A stretch of DNA of 64,000 nucleotides from Rhodoferax sp. (GTDB taxonomy: Bacteria; Pseudomonadota; Gammaproteobacteria; Burkholderiales; Burkholderiaceae_C). Numbering within the stretch: position 1 is the stretch's first letter; each line of letters starts with the position of its first letter. The DNA lies in contig NZ_JADMJN010000008.1 in NCBI RefSeq assembly GCF_018780565.1, positions 248,001-312,000 on the forward strand, given 5' to 3'. A program made the position numbers and the translations under genes. Below, in pieces: positions 1 to 6,327 of this stretch. The notes under the pieces are model-generated. The model was not told the DNA's origin and made no database searches. It was given only the letters and a program-made list of their open reading frames with translations.

Positions 1-188
1 GCATCACACCGGAGGTACAGCAGCAACTGTTCAAGCCCTTCTTCACCACCAAGGCGGAGGGCATGGGTCTGGGTCTGAGCCTTTGCCGCACCGTGGTGGA
101 GCAGCACGGTGGCGCCTTGGTGTTTGAGCCCAACGTGCCGCAGGGCACGGTTTTCATTTTTACGCTGCCAGCCAGCGTTGTGGCATAA
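1..188 (+). CDS. Sensor histidine kinase, C-terminal end only (cut by window start)
   Basis: Only the last 62 codons are present, with the first complete codon at base 3. They encode the end of a HATPase_c domain: a KPFFTTK segment (F box) followed by GMGLGLSLCRTVVEQHGG, the G2 box and following helix typical of FixL/NtrB-like kinases. The stop TAA lies 9 bases before the start of a FixJ-type response regulator, so the two are almost certainly one operon and a cognate pair. The sensor domain, and therefore the signal, lies outside the window. Confidence 0.85.
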   Translation, partial: ITPEVQQQLFKPFFTTKAEGMGLGLSLCRTVVEQHGGALVFEPNVPQGTVFIFTLPASVVA

Positions 189-197
189 CATTGCACC

Positions 198-830
198 ATG
201 CGACCTGTTATTGATGGCCTTGTCTTTGTGGTGGACGATGATGCCGACGTGCGCCAGGCGATGGCCTGGCTTTTGCGTTCACGGGGCTTGCTGAGTGAGG
301 TGTTCGACAGCGCCGAAACCTTTCAACAGAAGATGGCTGACGCTGAAGTATTGTCTCGCCCCACTTGCCTTGTGCTGGATGTGCGCATGCCCGGTCTGAG
401 CGGTCTGGCGTTGTTTGACTGGTTGATCGAACGGAATTTGCAGCTTGCAATGCCTGTGATCTTTATGACCGGACACGCCGATGTGGCCACCGCAGTGGAT
501 GCCGTCAAGCGCGGCGCCTTTGATTTTTGTGAAAAACCTTTTTCCGACAATGCCTTGGTGGATCGCGTGGTGCTGGCGCTGAGCCAGTCGCAGTCGATCA
601 TGCAGGAGCGACTGAAAATAGACATGCTGCGGGAACGTCAGGGAGAGTTGACCGATCGCGAACGCGATGTCATGCGGCTGGTGGTGGAAGGGCTTCCCAA
701 CAAGTTGATCGCCGATCGGCTCGACATCAGTGTCAGAACCGTGGAAGTGCATCGGGCGCGCGTATTCGACAAGATGGAAGTCAAGTCTGCTGTCGAACTT
801 GCCAATTTGCTACGCAATGCGCCTGGATGA
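198..830 (+). CDS. FixJ/NarL-type two-component response regulator (REC + LuxR HTH)
   Basis: A 210-residue DNA-binding response regulator. Residues 8-120 form a receiver with the acidic pair in VVDDD, phosphoacceptor Asp61 in LDVRMPG, and the FixJ-family stretch IFMTGHADV followed by the Lys of EKPF. Residues 145-205 form a LuxR-type helix-turn-helix with LTDRERDVMRLV and SVRTVEVHRARV. It sits directly behind a kinase gene (9-base gap) and should receive phosphate from that kinase. FixJ-family members usually activate transcription as phosphorylated dimers. The physiological target cannot be read from this sequence. The size and domain order are normal for the family. Confidence 0.93.
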   Translation: MRPVIDGLVFVVDDDADVRQAMAWLLRSRGLLSEVFDSAETFQQKMADAEVLSRPTCLVLDVRMPGLSGLALFDWLIERNLQLAMPVIFMTGHADVATAVDAVKRGAFDFCEKPFSDNALVDRVVLALSQSQSIMQERLKIDMLRERQGELTDRERDVMRLVVEGLPNKLIADRLDISVRTVEVHRARVFDKMEVKSAVELANLLRNAPG

Positions 831-840
831 GGCGCCTGAA

Positions 841-1005
841 TCAGTCTTTCTTCACCTCGGAAGAGGGGTCGGGCGAGTTATTGTCTGCCTCGGCGGTGGG
901 AGCCTCGGGCAACTCGCCATGCTTGCGCCCTGAAAACATGGTCCACCAGACAATCAGCACCAGTAACACCAGGGCACCCAGTGCTTCAAGTAAAAGCAAA
1001 CTCAT
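841..1005 (-). CDS. Small single-span membrane protein (54 aa)
   Basis: A 54-residue ORF on the minus strand. Residues 1-24 form one hydrophobic segment (MSLLLLEALGALVLLVLIVW), followed by WTMFSGRK and a hydrophilic Glu/Asp/Pro-rich tail. An AAGGA ribosome-binding site sits at normal spacing upstream of its ATG, which supports translation. Its start codon overlaps the start of mltA on the other strand within a CATG. I believe similar small proteins sit next to mltA in other Comamonadaceae, but that is from memory. Function unknown; the likely topology is a single inner-membrane anchor with a short soluble tail. Confidence 0.65.
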   Translation of the reverse strand: MSLLLLEALGALVLLVLIVWWTMFSGRKHGELPEAPTAEADNNSPDPSSEVKKD

Positions 1006-2155
1006 GAATCGATTCCTTTGTACCCTTGCATATGCCTTGATTGTAGGGATGCTCGCCGCCTGCAGCAGTGGGCCCTTGTATGGACCAACGAGCATCCCGC
1101 CAGGCTCACCTGTGGTGAGCTCGACCGCGAACTGGCCGGACGATACCGCAGCGTTGCCAGCGCCCCTGTTGCAGGCCAGAAGTCGCTGGACGGCGGTGCG
1201 CTGGGCGGAACTGCCGGGCTTGCGTGATGATCCGCTGCACGAGGCCTGGAATGCCTGGCTCAAAAGCTGCGAGCGGCCGGGCCCCGTATTTGCCGCACTG
1301 TGCAGTGAGGTGCGGCGTTTGAGCATCGGTGGCGTGGACGAGCAACGTGCATGGCTGATGGCGCGCCTGCAACCGTATCGGGTGGAGTCCCTGTCAGGGG
1401 GGGCGGAAGGCCTGCTGACGGGATACTTCGAGCCGGTGCTGGACGGTGCACGTGTCCCCAGCGCAGAATTTCGGGTGCCGCTGTACCAGCCGCCGCTGGG
1501 CTTGGCCCAGCGCAAGCCCTGGTACACGCGCCAGGAGATAGACACGCTGGCGTCGGCACAGGCGGCCCTCAAAGGCCGGGAAATCGCTTACCTGGCGGAC
1601 CCGATCGATGCACTTGTGCTGCAAATCCAGGGTTCGGGTCGCGTGCGCATCACCCAGCCCGACGGTACCCAGCGTCTGGTGCGACTGGCCTATGCTGGCT
1701 CCAACGAGCAACCCTATAAAAGTGTGGGCCGGTGGCTGATCGACCAGGGGGCATTGCGCGATGCATCGTGGCCGGCGATCAAGGGCTGGATCGCGCAAAA
1801 CCCGGGTCGCGTCAATGAGCTGTTGTGGAGCAATCCACGCACCGTGTTTTTCCGGGAAGAGCCCTTGTCAGAGTTGGACGCCACATCGGGCCCCAAAGGC
1901 GCCCAGGGTGTTGCCCTGACACCGGGGCGCTCGATTGCGGTTGATCCGGGCAGCATCCCCTACGGAACGCCCGTGTGGCTGGCCTCCGCGGGTCCCGCTG
2001 TTAATCTGCAAAGACTTGTGTTGGCCCAGGATACGGGAAGCGCCATTGTCGGCGCGGTGCGGGCTGACTATTTTGCGGGCTGGGGAGGCCCCGCAGGTGA
2101 GTTGGCGGGCCGACTCAAGCAGCCTTTGCGCTTGTGGGTGCTGTGGCCAAAATAG
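1004..2155 (+). CDS. mltA: Membrane-bound lytic murein transglycosylase A
   Basis: A 383-residue outer-membrane lipoprotein that cleaves the MurNAc-GlcNAc bond of peptidoglycan to form 1,6-anhydro-muropeptides. The start at 1004 gives a lipoprotein signal peptide ending in LAAC, with lipidated Cys20. The MltA domain follows with GYFEPVLDG, QIQGSGRV and YAGSNEQPYKSVG. The C-terminal 3D domain has VDPGSIPYGTPVWL and AQDTG; Asp343 in AQDTG is the expected catalytic acid of the family. In-frame codons upstream of 1004 would bury the signal peptide, so they are rejected. The Shine-Dalgarno signal is weak. The gene starts divergently from a small membrane protein, with overlapping start codons. Confidence 0.95.
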   Translation: MNRFLCTLAYALIVGMLAACSSGPLYGPTSIPPGSPVVSSTANWPDDTAALPAPLLQARSRWTAVRWAELPGLRDDPLHEAWNAWLKSCERPGPVFAALCSEVRRLSIGGVDEQRAWLMARLQPYRVESLSGGAEGLLTGYFEPVLDGARVPSAEFRVPLYQPPLGLAQRKPWYTRQEIDTLASAQAALKGREIAYLADPIDALVLQIQGSGRVRITQPDGTQRLVRLAYAGSNEQPYKSVGRWLIDQGALRDASWPAIKGWIAQNPGRVNELLWSNPRTVFFREEPLSELDATSGPKGAQGVALTPGRSIAVDPGSIPYGTPVWLASAGPAVNLQRLVLAQDTGSAIVGAVRADYFAGWGGPAGELAGRLKQPLRLWVLWPK

Positions 2156-2212
2156 AATCAATGACTTACCATGAGCGTCAGGGCGCATGTGCCTTAATCA
2201 ACGGATGAATCC

Positions 2213-3166
2213 ATGAATACATCAATGCGGGAAATCGACGAACGGACCAACCTCACTGGCAAGAGCATGTTTGAGTTGCTGCTGTTTCGACTGGGCGAAG
2301 CGCCGGGTACGGATCGGCGTGAGTTGTTCGGCATCAATGTGTTCAAGGTGCGCGAAATACTGGTGATGCCCGAGATCACCGCCATGGTCAATTCGCCGCC
2401 CACCGTCATGGGTGTGGCCAATGTGCGGGGCGAAATGATCACGGTGATCAACCTGCCGGCGGTTGTGGGATGCAAGCCTACCAAGGGGCTGGGCATTTTG
2501 CTGGTGACCGAGTTTGCCCGCACCACCCAGGCTTTTGCGGTGGAAGAAGTCAATGAGATCGTCCGCCTGGAGTGGAAGCAGGTACTCTCTGCCGAAGGCC
2601 GGGGTGGTGGCCTGGTTACCAGCATTGCCCGACTGGACGGCAACGATGAAAACACGCGCCTGGCGCAGGTCTTGGATGTGGAGCAGATCTTGCGCGATGT
2701 GCTGCCCCAGGAGAGTTCGGCTGGCAAGAGCGATGTGGCAACCCCCCAGCTGCGTCTGCCGCCCGGGACGGTGGTGTTGGCGGCAGACGACTCCGCCGTG
2801 GCGCGCATGATGATCGAGGAGGGCCTCAAAGCCATGGGCGTGCCCTACATCATGACCAAAACCGGCCAGGAGGCCTGGGATCGTCTGCAGGTCATCTCGA
2901 CGCAGGCCGTGGCCGAAGGCAAAACCGTGCGCGACAAAGTGGCACTGGTGCTGACTGATCTGGAAATGCCCGAGATGGACGGTTTCACCTTGACGCGCCA
3001 CATCAAGCAGGACAGCCGGTTCAACAGCATTCCAGTCGTTATCCACTCGTCCCTGACAGGCTCCACCAACGAAGGCCACGTGAAAAGCGTAGGCGCCGAT
3101 GCCTACATTGCCAAGTTTGTGGCCGATGAACTGGCCGCAACCATTCGGTCAGTGCTGACCCGATAG
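2213..3166 (+). CDS. cheV: CheV chemotaxis coupling protein (CheW-like + receiver)
   Basis: A 317-residue CheV: a CheW-like domain (about residues 18-175) that docks on the MCP/CheA array, then a receiver (about 190-315) with acidic residues in [11 protein letters not shown], phosphoacceptor Asp249 in [11 protein letters not shown] and the conserved Lys in YIAKF. CheV proteins couple receptors to CheA and act as phosphate-tunable adaptors or sinks. It stands alone here, 20 kb from the chemosensory cluster, but has a close paralogue of the same length at 37151-38110. A 10-bp hairpin lies just after its stop. It could serve the main flagellar array or the downstream cluster. Confidence 0.93.
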   Translation: MNTSMREIDERTNLTGKSMFELLLFRLGEAPGTDRRELFGINVFKVREILVMPEITAMVNSPPTVMGVANVRGEMITVINLPAVVGCKPTKGLGILLVTEFARTTQAFAVEEVNEIVRLEWKQVLSAEGRGGGLVTSIARLDGNDENTRLAQVLDVEQILRDVLPQESSAGKSDVATPQLRLPPGTVVLAADDSAVARMMIEEGLKAMGVPYIMTKTGQEAWDRLQVISTQAVAEGKTVRDKVALVLTDLEMPEMDGFTLTRHIKQDSRFNSIPVVIHSSLTGSTNEGHVKSVGADAYIAKFVADELAATIRSVLTR

Positions 3167-3173
3167 CAGGCCG

Positions 3174-3713
3174 CTACCGACTCGGAATCCGACGTGACGC
3201 CGGATTCCGAGCCGCGCCAGTGTCCGCAGCGGCGGTGGCTGCGCCGAGATGGTTCAAGGGCAAGGCGCTGCTCGCCTTGACTTCGCCCAGGGAGAAGCTG
3301 GTGTGCAGGTCCTTGACGTTAGGCAGGTTGATGAGCACATCGCGGGCGAACTGGCTGAAACTGTTCAGGTCGCGGCTGACCACTTGCAACTCGAAAGTCC
3401 CGGTGCCGCTGATGTAGTGGCAGCTGACCACCTCCGGGATGGTGCGTATCGCATCCTCCAGGGCGGGCAACACGTCGCCAGTATTGCGGTCGGCGTCCAG
3501 CCGTACAAATGCCAGTACGCCCAGGCCAATTTTCTGACGGTTGATTTCTGCGCGGTAGCCGGTGATAAAGCCGGACTGCTCCAGTGCCCTGACGCGACGC
3601 CAGCACGGCGCTGCGCTCAGGCCCACGCGGGAAGCCAGTTCTGCATTGCTGAGACGACCATCGGCCTGAAGTTCATTCAGGATGGCGATATCAAATTTGT
3701 CTAACGTTTCCAT
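3174..3713 (-). CDS. Lrp/AsnC family transcriptional regulator
   Basis: A 179-residue Lrp/AsnC regulator. Residues 5-60 form the winged helix (DKFDIAILNELQADGRLSN, then VGLSAAPCWRRVRALEQSG) and residues 65-150 the RAM/ligand-binding domain (GVLAFVRLDA, GTGTFELQVV). These proteins form dimer-based oligomers, usually sense amino acids, and control amino-acid metabolism. The protein runs about 20 residues beyond the usual end at SALPLNHL, and this tail is encoded by the hairpin at 3181-3211. A 38-base element upstream of its start recurs before the indolepyruvate oxidoreductase gene, which suggests autoregulation and control of that gene. Confidence 0.92.
   Translation of the reverse strand: METLDKFDIAILNELQADGRLSNAELASRVGLSAAPCWRRVRALEQSGFITGYRAEINRQKIGLGVLAFVRLDADRNTGDVLPALEDAIRTIPEVVSCHYISGTGTFELQVVSRDLNSFSQFARDVLINLPNVKDLHTSFSLGEVKASSALPLNHLGAATAAADTGAARNPASRRIPSR
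3181..3211. terminator. Perfect 10-bp inverted repeat between convergent genes
   Basis: CTCGGAATCC at 3181-3190 is matched by its exact reverse complement at 3202-3211 with an 11-base loop. It lies 14 bases after the cheV stop and inside the last codons of the convergent Lrp-type gene. A hairpin here could end or protect transcripts from both sides. No U-tract follows on either strand, so it is not a classical intrinsic terminator. Confidence 0.4.
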
Positions 3714-3727
3714 TTCATGAAATTTTA

Positions 3728-3765
3728 AGCAAGATTATTTCGAATATTGGCGAAATCAAGGAAAG
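3728..3765. promoter_or_regulatory. Putative Lrp-type operator, copy 1 (upstream of the regulator)
   Basis: This element begins AGCAAGATT, has TTTC and TTGGCG in the middle and ends AATCAAGGAAAG. It contains the inverted repeat ATTTCG-(8)-CGAAAT. It matches 29 of 38 bases, without gaps, of the sequence at 6160-6197 upstream of the indolepyruvate oxidoreductase. Position and dyad form fit an autoregulatory operator of the Lrp/AsnC gene that starts at 3713. Confidence 0.5.
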
Positions 3766-3794
3766 AAAGAGGGGCGGCAGCCTGCATCAGTCCG

Positions 3795-3838
3795 ATGTCA
3801 TAAAACGATCACATTTTCTTCACGCCGGTGTCACGGTG
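3795..3838 (+). promoter_or_regulatory. Tandem PHO-box-like array upstream of phoX
   Basis: Four consecutive 11-base units each carry TCA at positions 4-6: ATGTCATAAAA (3795), CGATCACATTT (3806), TCTTCACGCCG (3817) and GTGTCACGGTG (3828). The first pair closely matches the PhoB box form CTGTCAT-A/T(4)-CTGTCAC. Spacing of 11 bases is what PhoB dimers require. TATCGT at 3845-3850 is a possible -10 at suitable distance. This predicts phosphate-starvation control of the PhoX gene and also argues against any start codon upstream of 3897. Confidence 0.65.
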
Positions 3839-3896
3839 CGTGCCTATCGTGCGGGAGTCAGCCATTTGCTCACTCCGAACCTTCAAAGAAAACACC

Positions 3897-6089
3897 ATGA
3901 CAAACCGAATCGACTTCAACGAAGAAAACTCCAACACCAGCGACAATCCGAGCTTCGACTCGGTACTGCAGGCCCGTCTGAGTCGCCGTACCGTGCTGCG
4001 TGGCAGCGTGGGCACAATGGGCACGGTCGCATTTGGTGGCTTGGGTAGCCTGGGTGCCACGGCCTGCGGTGGCGGGGATGCCCTGCTGGGCTTTGACGCG
4101 GTGGCCAAGAGCCTGGCCGATGCCGTGTCAGTGCCTGCCGGTTACACCGCCACCGTGTTGTATGCCCTGGGCGACCCGCTCTCGGCAACCACCTCGGCCT
4201 ACAAGAACGACGGCACCGACACCGACTTTGAAAACCGCGCGGGCGACCACCACGACGGTATGGAGTGGTTTGGCCTCGGTGCCCACGGCAAGCCGTCCGC
4301 CGACGCCACCGCGCGCGGCCTGATTGCGATGAACCACGAGGCCACCACCGACGAAAAACTCAGCTCGTTCTTCCTGCACGCCAACGGCGGCACATCGACG
4401 CTGCCGCGTCCGGCCGTCGAAGTGGACAAGGAAACGGCAATTCACGGCGTCTCGGTCGTCGAGGTGAAGGCGCGCCACGGCAAATGGTCCACCGTGCCGG
4501 ATTCGGCGTTCAATTTCCGCCTCACCGCGCTGAGCGAGAACATCCTGATCAACGGCCCGGCCCGCGGCAACGCCCTGCTCAAGACCAAGTACTCACCCGA
4601 CGGCACCAAGACCCGCGGCACGCTGAACAACTGCGGTACCGGCAAGACGCCTTGGGGCACCTTCCTGACCGGCGAGGAGAACTGGGCCGGGTACTTCACC
4701 CGTAGCGCAACCGATGACGCGGCCCGTGGTGACAAGAGCGTCGCGGCGCTCAGGCGCTATGGCCGCAACCAGGGCGCCGCCTCGCGCCACGGCTGGGAGT
4801 CGGCCGGCAGCGACGATAAGTACGCGCGCTGGAACAACAGCAAGCTCGGCACCTCGGTGGACGGCAGCGACGACTATCGCAACGAGATGAATAGCATGGG
4901 CTACATCGTCGAGTTGGACGCCTATGACAAGAACAAGGTAGCCCGCAAGCGCAGCGCGCTCGGCCGCTTCGCCCACGAGAGCGCAGCCTTCGGCACGCCG
5001 GTGGCTGGCCAGCCGCTGGCCGTCTACATGGGCGACGACTCGCGTGGCGAATACATCTACAAGTTCGTCTCTGCTGCCAATTGGGCAGTGGCGGATGCCC
5101 ACCCCGTGGACCGCATCACCACGGGCGACAAATACCTGGACAGCGGCAAGCTGTACGTGGCGAAGTTCAACAGCGACGGCAAGGGTGCCTGGGTTGAGTT
5201 GTCCATCGGCAACAGCGCCATTGCGGGCTACGCCGGCTACACTTTTGCCGACCAGGCCGACGTGCTGGTGAATGCCCGCCTGGCCGCCGATGCCGTCGGC
5301 GCCACCAAGATGGATCGCCCGGAATGGTGCTCCACCAACATCGCCAACGGCGAGGTGTATTTCACGCTGACCAACAACAGCAACCGCCGCGTTGAGCCGA
5401 GCAGTTCGTCGCAGACGGCCCCCGACAGCGCCAACCCGCGCGTCTACACCGATCTGAAGGGCACGACCGAGCAAAAGGGCAATCCGAACGGCCACATCCT
5501 GCGCCTCAAGGAAGACTCGGTCGGCAATGCGGCTTCCAGCTTCACCTGGGATGTGTACGTGTTCGGCGCCGAGTCCAGCGCGGCTCCCGGCACGGTGAAC
5601 CTGTCCAGCCTGACAGACGAGCAAGATTTTTCCAGCCCGGACGGCCTGGTGTTCAGCCCCTCGACCGGCATCATGTGGATCCAGACCGACGACGGCGCCT
5701 ATACCGACGTGACCAACTGCATGATGCTGGCGGCGCTGCCCGGCCAGGTCGGCGACGGCACCAAGAAGACGCTGAACTACACCAAGGCTGACGGCAGCGC
5801 GCTCAACGTGGATACCTATGTGGGCAAGGCCCCAGGCGCCGACAAGCTCAAGCGTTTCCTGGTGGGCCCCAAGGCGAGTGAAATCACCGGCCTGTGCGAG
5901 ACGCCCGACGGCAAGGCGGTCTTCATTAACATTCAGCACCCTGGCGAGACCACGGCAATGGCCGACATCGCCGATCCGACCAAGTACTCTAGCCAGTGGC
6001 CTGGCAACGCCGGCTATGGCGCTGGCAAGCGCCCGCGCTCGGCCACCATCGTTATCACGAAGGATGATGGCGGCCGGATCGGTACCTGA
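3897..6089 (+). CDS. phoX: PhoX-family (DUF839) alkaline phosphatase, Tat-exported
   Basis: A 730-residue protein of the PhoX/DUF839 family of Ca/Fe-dependent secreted phosphomonoesterases, which release phosphate from organic esters outside the cytoplasm. The N-terminus has a twin-arginine signal, LSRRTVLRG (Arg30-Arg31), then a hydrophobic stretch ending near ATACGGG, where Cys57 could also be lipidated. Recognisable PhoX stretches include GDHHDGMEWFG, IAMNHEATTDE, WGTFLTGEENWAGYF, RFAHESAAF, RPEWCSTNIANGEVYFTLTNN, SPDGLVFSP and MWIQTDDG. The ORF could open at 3828, but that lies inside the PHO-box array, so ATG 3897 is chosen. Codons look richer in C/G at third position than those of neighbouring genes (no count made), a possible sign of transfer. 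Confidence 0.9.
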   Translation: MTNRIDFNEENSNTSDNPSFDSVLQARLSRRTVLRGSVGTMGTVAFGGLGSLGATACGGGDALLGFDAVAKSLADAVSVPAGYTATVLYALGDPLSATTSAYKNDGTDTDFENRAGDHHDGMEWFGLGAHGKPSADATARGLIAMNHEATTDEKLSSFFLHANGGTSTLPRPAVEVDKETAIHGVSVVEVKARHGKWSTVPDSAFNFRLTALSENILINGPARGNALLKTKYSPDGTKTRGTLNNCGTGKTPWGTFLTGEENWAGYFTRSATDDAARGDKSVAALRRYGRNQGAASRHGWESAGSDDKYARWNNSKLGTSVDGSDDYRNEMNSMGYIVELDAYDKNKVARKRSALGRFAHESAAFGTPVAGQPLAVYMGDDSRGEYIYKFVSAANWAVADAHPVDRITTGDKYLDSGKLYVAKFNSDGKGAWVELSIGNSAIAGYAGYTFADQADVLVNARLAADAVGATKMDRPEWCSTNIANGEVYFTLTNNSNRRVEPSSSSQTAPDSANPRVYTDLKGTTEQKGNPNGHILRLKEDSVGNAASSFTWDVYVFGAESSAAPGTVNLSSLTDEQDFSSPDGLVFSPSTGIMWIQTDDGAYTDVTNCMMLAALPGQVGDGTKKTLNYTKADGSALNVDTYVGKAPGADKLKRFLVGPKASEITGLCETPDGKAVFINIQHPGETTAMADIADPTKYSSQWPGNAGYGAGKRPRSATIVITKDDGGRIGT

Positions 6090-6159
6090 TGGCTTGACTC
6101 GCTTCGCTCGGGATCAAACCTTCGGGGCGAACAAGATTTTCTGTTTTTTTCCATATTCG

Positions 6160-6197
6160 AGCAAGATTCTTTCCAGGACTTGCGCAATCAAGGCAAA
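6160..6197. promoter_or_regulatory. Putative Lrp-type operator, copy 2 (upstream of indolepyruvate oxidoreductase)
   Basis: This element begins AGCAAGATTC, shares TTTC, TTGCG and AATCAAGG with the copy at 3728-3765, and matches it at 29 of 38 positions in the same orientation. A further partial half, AACAAGATTTTC, lies at about 6130-6141. It sits about 130 bases before the start of the oxidoreductase gene. The rest of the 238-base intergenic region holds no ORF or hairpin that I trust. Confidence 0.5.
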
Positions 6198-6327
6198 GAT
6201 AGCAAAGACATATCCGCGATCACGACATACACTTTCCGCTTCAGTAGGGGCTGCTACCTATCGGTCGGCAGTTCTAGATACCCTTGCTCACAAGGCGATC
6301 CAATCCTGTACTCCGGAGACCTGTCCC

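Noticed and set aside
3828..3896. Upstream in-frame start for PhoX at 3828
   Set aside because: It lies within the PHO-box array, and the added residues do not resemble the start of a Tat signal.
4593..5939. 448-codon antisense ORF opposite phoX, and similar long antisense ORFs opposite 49869-52301, 55216-56706, 57950-59503 and 59990-62068
   Set aside because: They mirror strongly biased codons of well-supported sense genes, are rich in His/Arg/Gly/Gln, and show no recognisable domain or ribosome-binding site.
5818..6327. N-terminal extension of 170 codons for the indolepyruvate oxidoreductase
   Set aside because: It runs through the phoX coding region in another frame; the family N-terminus starts at 6328.
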